This document shows positions 33,875-35,257 of a stretch of 35,257 nt of DNA, in pieces (position 1 is the first letter of the stretch; each line of letters opens with the position of its first letter). Location: contig JAGBNO010000004.1 in NCBI GenBank assembly GCA_017634355.1, forward strand, positions 1-35,257. Reading direction: 5' to 3'. A model generated the notes under the pieces. That model made no database searches and was not told the origin of the DNA. It saw only the letters and a program-made list of their open reading frames with translations. The stretch comes from Lachnospiraceae bacterium (GTDB lineage Bacteria > Bacillota > Clostridia > Lachnospirales > Lachnospiraceae). The translations under genes and the position numbers were made by a program.

Positions 33875-34993
33875 CTATTCGAGAGTCATCTCAACATCAC
33901 TCTTTCCCAGTAGCTCAGTCAATTCCTCTTTTGTCATGTCGATATGGCCAAGCCTCGTATATGCCCAGCTGTTTGATCCATAAAAGACTGAAATCTGATC
34001 GCCGGAATATAGGACGATATCTCCATAGTCTGTTGAAATATGTTCATCACTGCTCGGTAATTTTTTTCCAAGGGAGCCCACCTGTTCAAATCCCCCATAC
34101 ATAGACATTTCCACCGTCAGCGGACACAGTTCCTTTAACGCCTCTACCGACTCGTTATCTTCCCACTCAACAGGGCACTCTTCACCATCAATCGTCAGTG
34201 TCATACCTTCGCCCGCATCTTCGCTTATGTCTTTTACGGAAAGCTGCTCAATCTGTACATTAAGCTTATCATCCACTGTTACTCTGTATTTATGGTCGAG
34301 GTTATCCGCTATAGGAGACCTTTCCTCTACGACCACCGTAGTCTCCCCCTGCTTTATTCCGGTAAAAGTGATGATCTTATCAAAACCGGCGCCGGTCATT
34401 TCTCCGTGGTCAGAGTCATGGTACTTTACCTCGGTTTCACAGGAAACGATGCTTTCGTCAGCAATCGACACATTAAAAACAGGCCCTCCTCCATCAAAGG
34501 ACTCAAAGCTGAGTTTTGCTTTTTCTCCACCGGATCTGTCACTTTCCTCTTCCATGACGATCTCTCCTGTCCAGTCTACTATCCCGCCAAATTCATATAC
34601 ATTCACATACCCCATGTCGGCCAGCTTCTGCGCCGCCTCCTTACTCCTTCTCCCTGTACGGCAATAAACCAGTATGATCTGATATTTGTCCGGCAGCTCT
34701 TTCGGCGGAGTGTCGGTAATACTCTCATTCGGGATCAGAATTGCTCCCGGAATATGTCCCTGTGCGTATTCATCAGCCCTGCGCACATCGACGATAACGT
34801 GGCCGTCATCATCCTGCATCATAAGCTTGGCTTCATCCTGTGATATCTGAGCATATGCAGGTTCGTAAACCATGCCGCCTCCATCCATCACCTGAACAGT
34901 TTTTCCGCATCCAAACAATGAAAACATCATACAGACTCCCAATAATATTGATAAGGTCAGGCTGGTCCGCCTGCTCGAACGCTCCGTTCTCAT
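33875..34993 (-). CDS. Lipoprotein with rhodanese and cyclophilin-like domains
   Basis: 372 residues from the ATG at 34993. A lipoprotein signal peptide ends in LFGC with the lipidated Cys at 29. A rhodanese domain (about 48-148) contains VIVDVRRADEYAQGHIPGA and the active-site loop CRTGRRS with C111. A middle region (about 150-270) of beta-rich sequence has no obvious family. The C-terminal part (about 275-372; LTVEMSMYGGFEQVGSLGKKLP, DIVLYSGDQISVFYGSNSWAYTRLGHI in shorter blocks) matches the cyclophilin-like fold found in clostridial lipoproteins. The frame is open 29 codons further upstream, but a promoter lies inside that part, which argues for 34993. It probably handles sulfur or redox chemistry outside the membrane (inference). 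Confidence 0.85.
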   Translation of the reverse strand: MRTERSSRRTSLTLSILLGVCMMFSLFGCGKTVQVMDGGGMVYEPAYAQISQDEAKLMMQDDDGHVIVDVRRADEYAQGHIPGAILIPNESITDTPPKELPDKYQIILVYCRTGRRSKEAAQKLADMGYVNVYEFGGIVDWTGEIVMEEESDRSGGEKAKLSFESFDGGGPVFNVSIADESIVSCETEVKYHDSDHGEMTGAGFDKIITFTGIKQGETTVVVEERSPIADNLDHKYRVTVDDKLNVQIEQLSVKDISEDAGEGMTLTIDGEECPVEWEDNESVEALKELCPLTVEMSMYGGFEQVGSLGKKLPSSDEHISTDYGDIVLYSGDQISVFYGSNSWAYTRLGHIDMTKEELTELLGKSDVEMTLE

Positions 34994-35046
34994 GCCCCGC
35001 TTCCCCCATTTCCTATGCTGTAAAAGCACACATCTTATACTTTTAC

Positions 35047-35075
35047 TAAATATTTTATTGCTACCTTTTTGACAA
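35047..35075 (-). promoter_or_regulatory. Candidate promoter of the rhodanese lipoprotein gene
   Basis: On the minus strand TTGTCA (35070-35075), 17 bases, then TATTTA (35047-35052). It gives a leader of about 45 bases before the ATG at 34993. Confidence 0.45.
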
Positions 35076-35116
35076 GCCATACTGCATTTACAGAACGGTA
35101 AAACACTATTCCATCT

Positions 35117-35257
35117 CTAAGGAACTGTTCAGAAATAACTTGTACATAATGCGCTGTATTTTTGTCCGAGAGGGCTGTTCAAAAATCAGGCGCATAGCGG
35201 GCTATGTAACTGATTTTTGAACAGCTCTATCGGGCAAAAAGACAAGCAGAATGTACA
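35117..35257. repeat. Palindromic interspersed repeat, copy B, cut by the window end
   Basis: Begins CTAAGGAACTGTTCAGAAATAAC, the same terminal repeat as copy A at 28186, and contains the same central palindrome (AAAAATCAGGCGCATAGC ... CTGATTTTT), but in the opposite orientation. The reverse complement of this copy matches copy A closely over about 120 bases. The far terminal repeat lies beyond 35257. Confidence 0.85.

Noticed and set aside
35081..35116. Upstream start for the rhodanese lipoprotein at 35080
   Set aside because: The extra 29 residues carry no ribosome binding site, contain the likely promoter and would place the lipoprotein signal too far from the N-terminus.

Overview
The window reads as chromosomal DNA of a Gram-positive, low-to-mid GC anaerobe of the Clostridia, most likely near the Lachnospiraceae. 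The reasons are the dgt-dnaG-rpoD-trmK-nif3 cluster, an L10 leader with an intrinsic attenuator, AGGAGG ribosome binding sites, frequent TTG/GTG starts, many ATA isoleucine codons, and a Gram-positive type IV pilus-like locus. The family assignment is an inference from gene content, not from a search.

Layout. 1-226 is a 97-bp inverted repeat that folds back on the 3' end of valS and replaces its natural C-terminus. 29-8627 (minus) holds valS on its own promoter, then nif3, trmK, rpoD, dnaG, dgt and a small membrane protein gene, tightly packed in one direction. 8742-10448 (minus) is rpsB-tsf with a terminator. 10715-11728 (plus) is cysK. 11799-12285 (minus) is a DUF1700-type membrane protein gene whose promoter places it as a probable leaderless transcript. 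12341-21590 (plus) is the L10 leader-rplJ-rplL-rpoB-rpoC operon. The usual neighbours (nusG-rplK-rplA upstream, rpsL-rpsG-fusA-tuf downstream) are absent. An acyltransferase gene converges on rpoC with only 6 bp between them.

22793-24812 (plus) carries tRNA-Lys(CTT) with a clean promoter and terminator, an anchored SGNH-hydrolase-like protein and a small HAD phosphatase. 24835-29709 (minus) is a compact type IV pilus-like operon: GspF/PilC platform, a small pilin-like protein, a DUF4860-like protein, a second pilin-like protein, a repeat-rich membrane protein and a PilT-type ATPase with a Gln/Pro-rich N-terminal extension. No PilB, prepilin peptidase or canonical pilin is present in the window. 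A 160-bp palindromic repeat sits inside this operon, and a second copy, inverted, is cut by the right edge of the window.

From about 29.7 kb to the right edge the DNA changes character. There is an 800-bp gene-free stretch with hairpins and a MITE-like insertion flanked by 10-bp direct repeats, followed by a mosaic of intact genes (coiled-coil unknown, yaaA, rhodanese lipoprotein) and broken ones (aldo/keto reductase N-terminus, frameshifted metallo-beta-lactamase, acetyltransferase with an eroded 5' end). Isoleucine codon use moves from ATA-rich to ATC/ATT-rich from yaaA onward, which suggests acquired or recombined DNA.

The left 22 kb supplies replication, transcription and translation functions. 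The most interesting candidate system is the PilT-only pilus-like operon at 24.8-29.7 kb.
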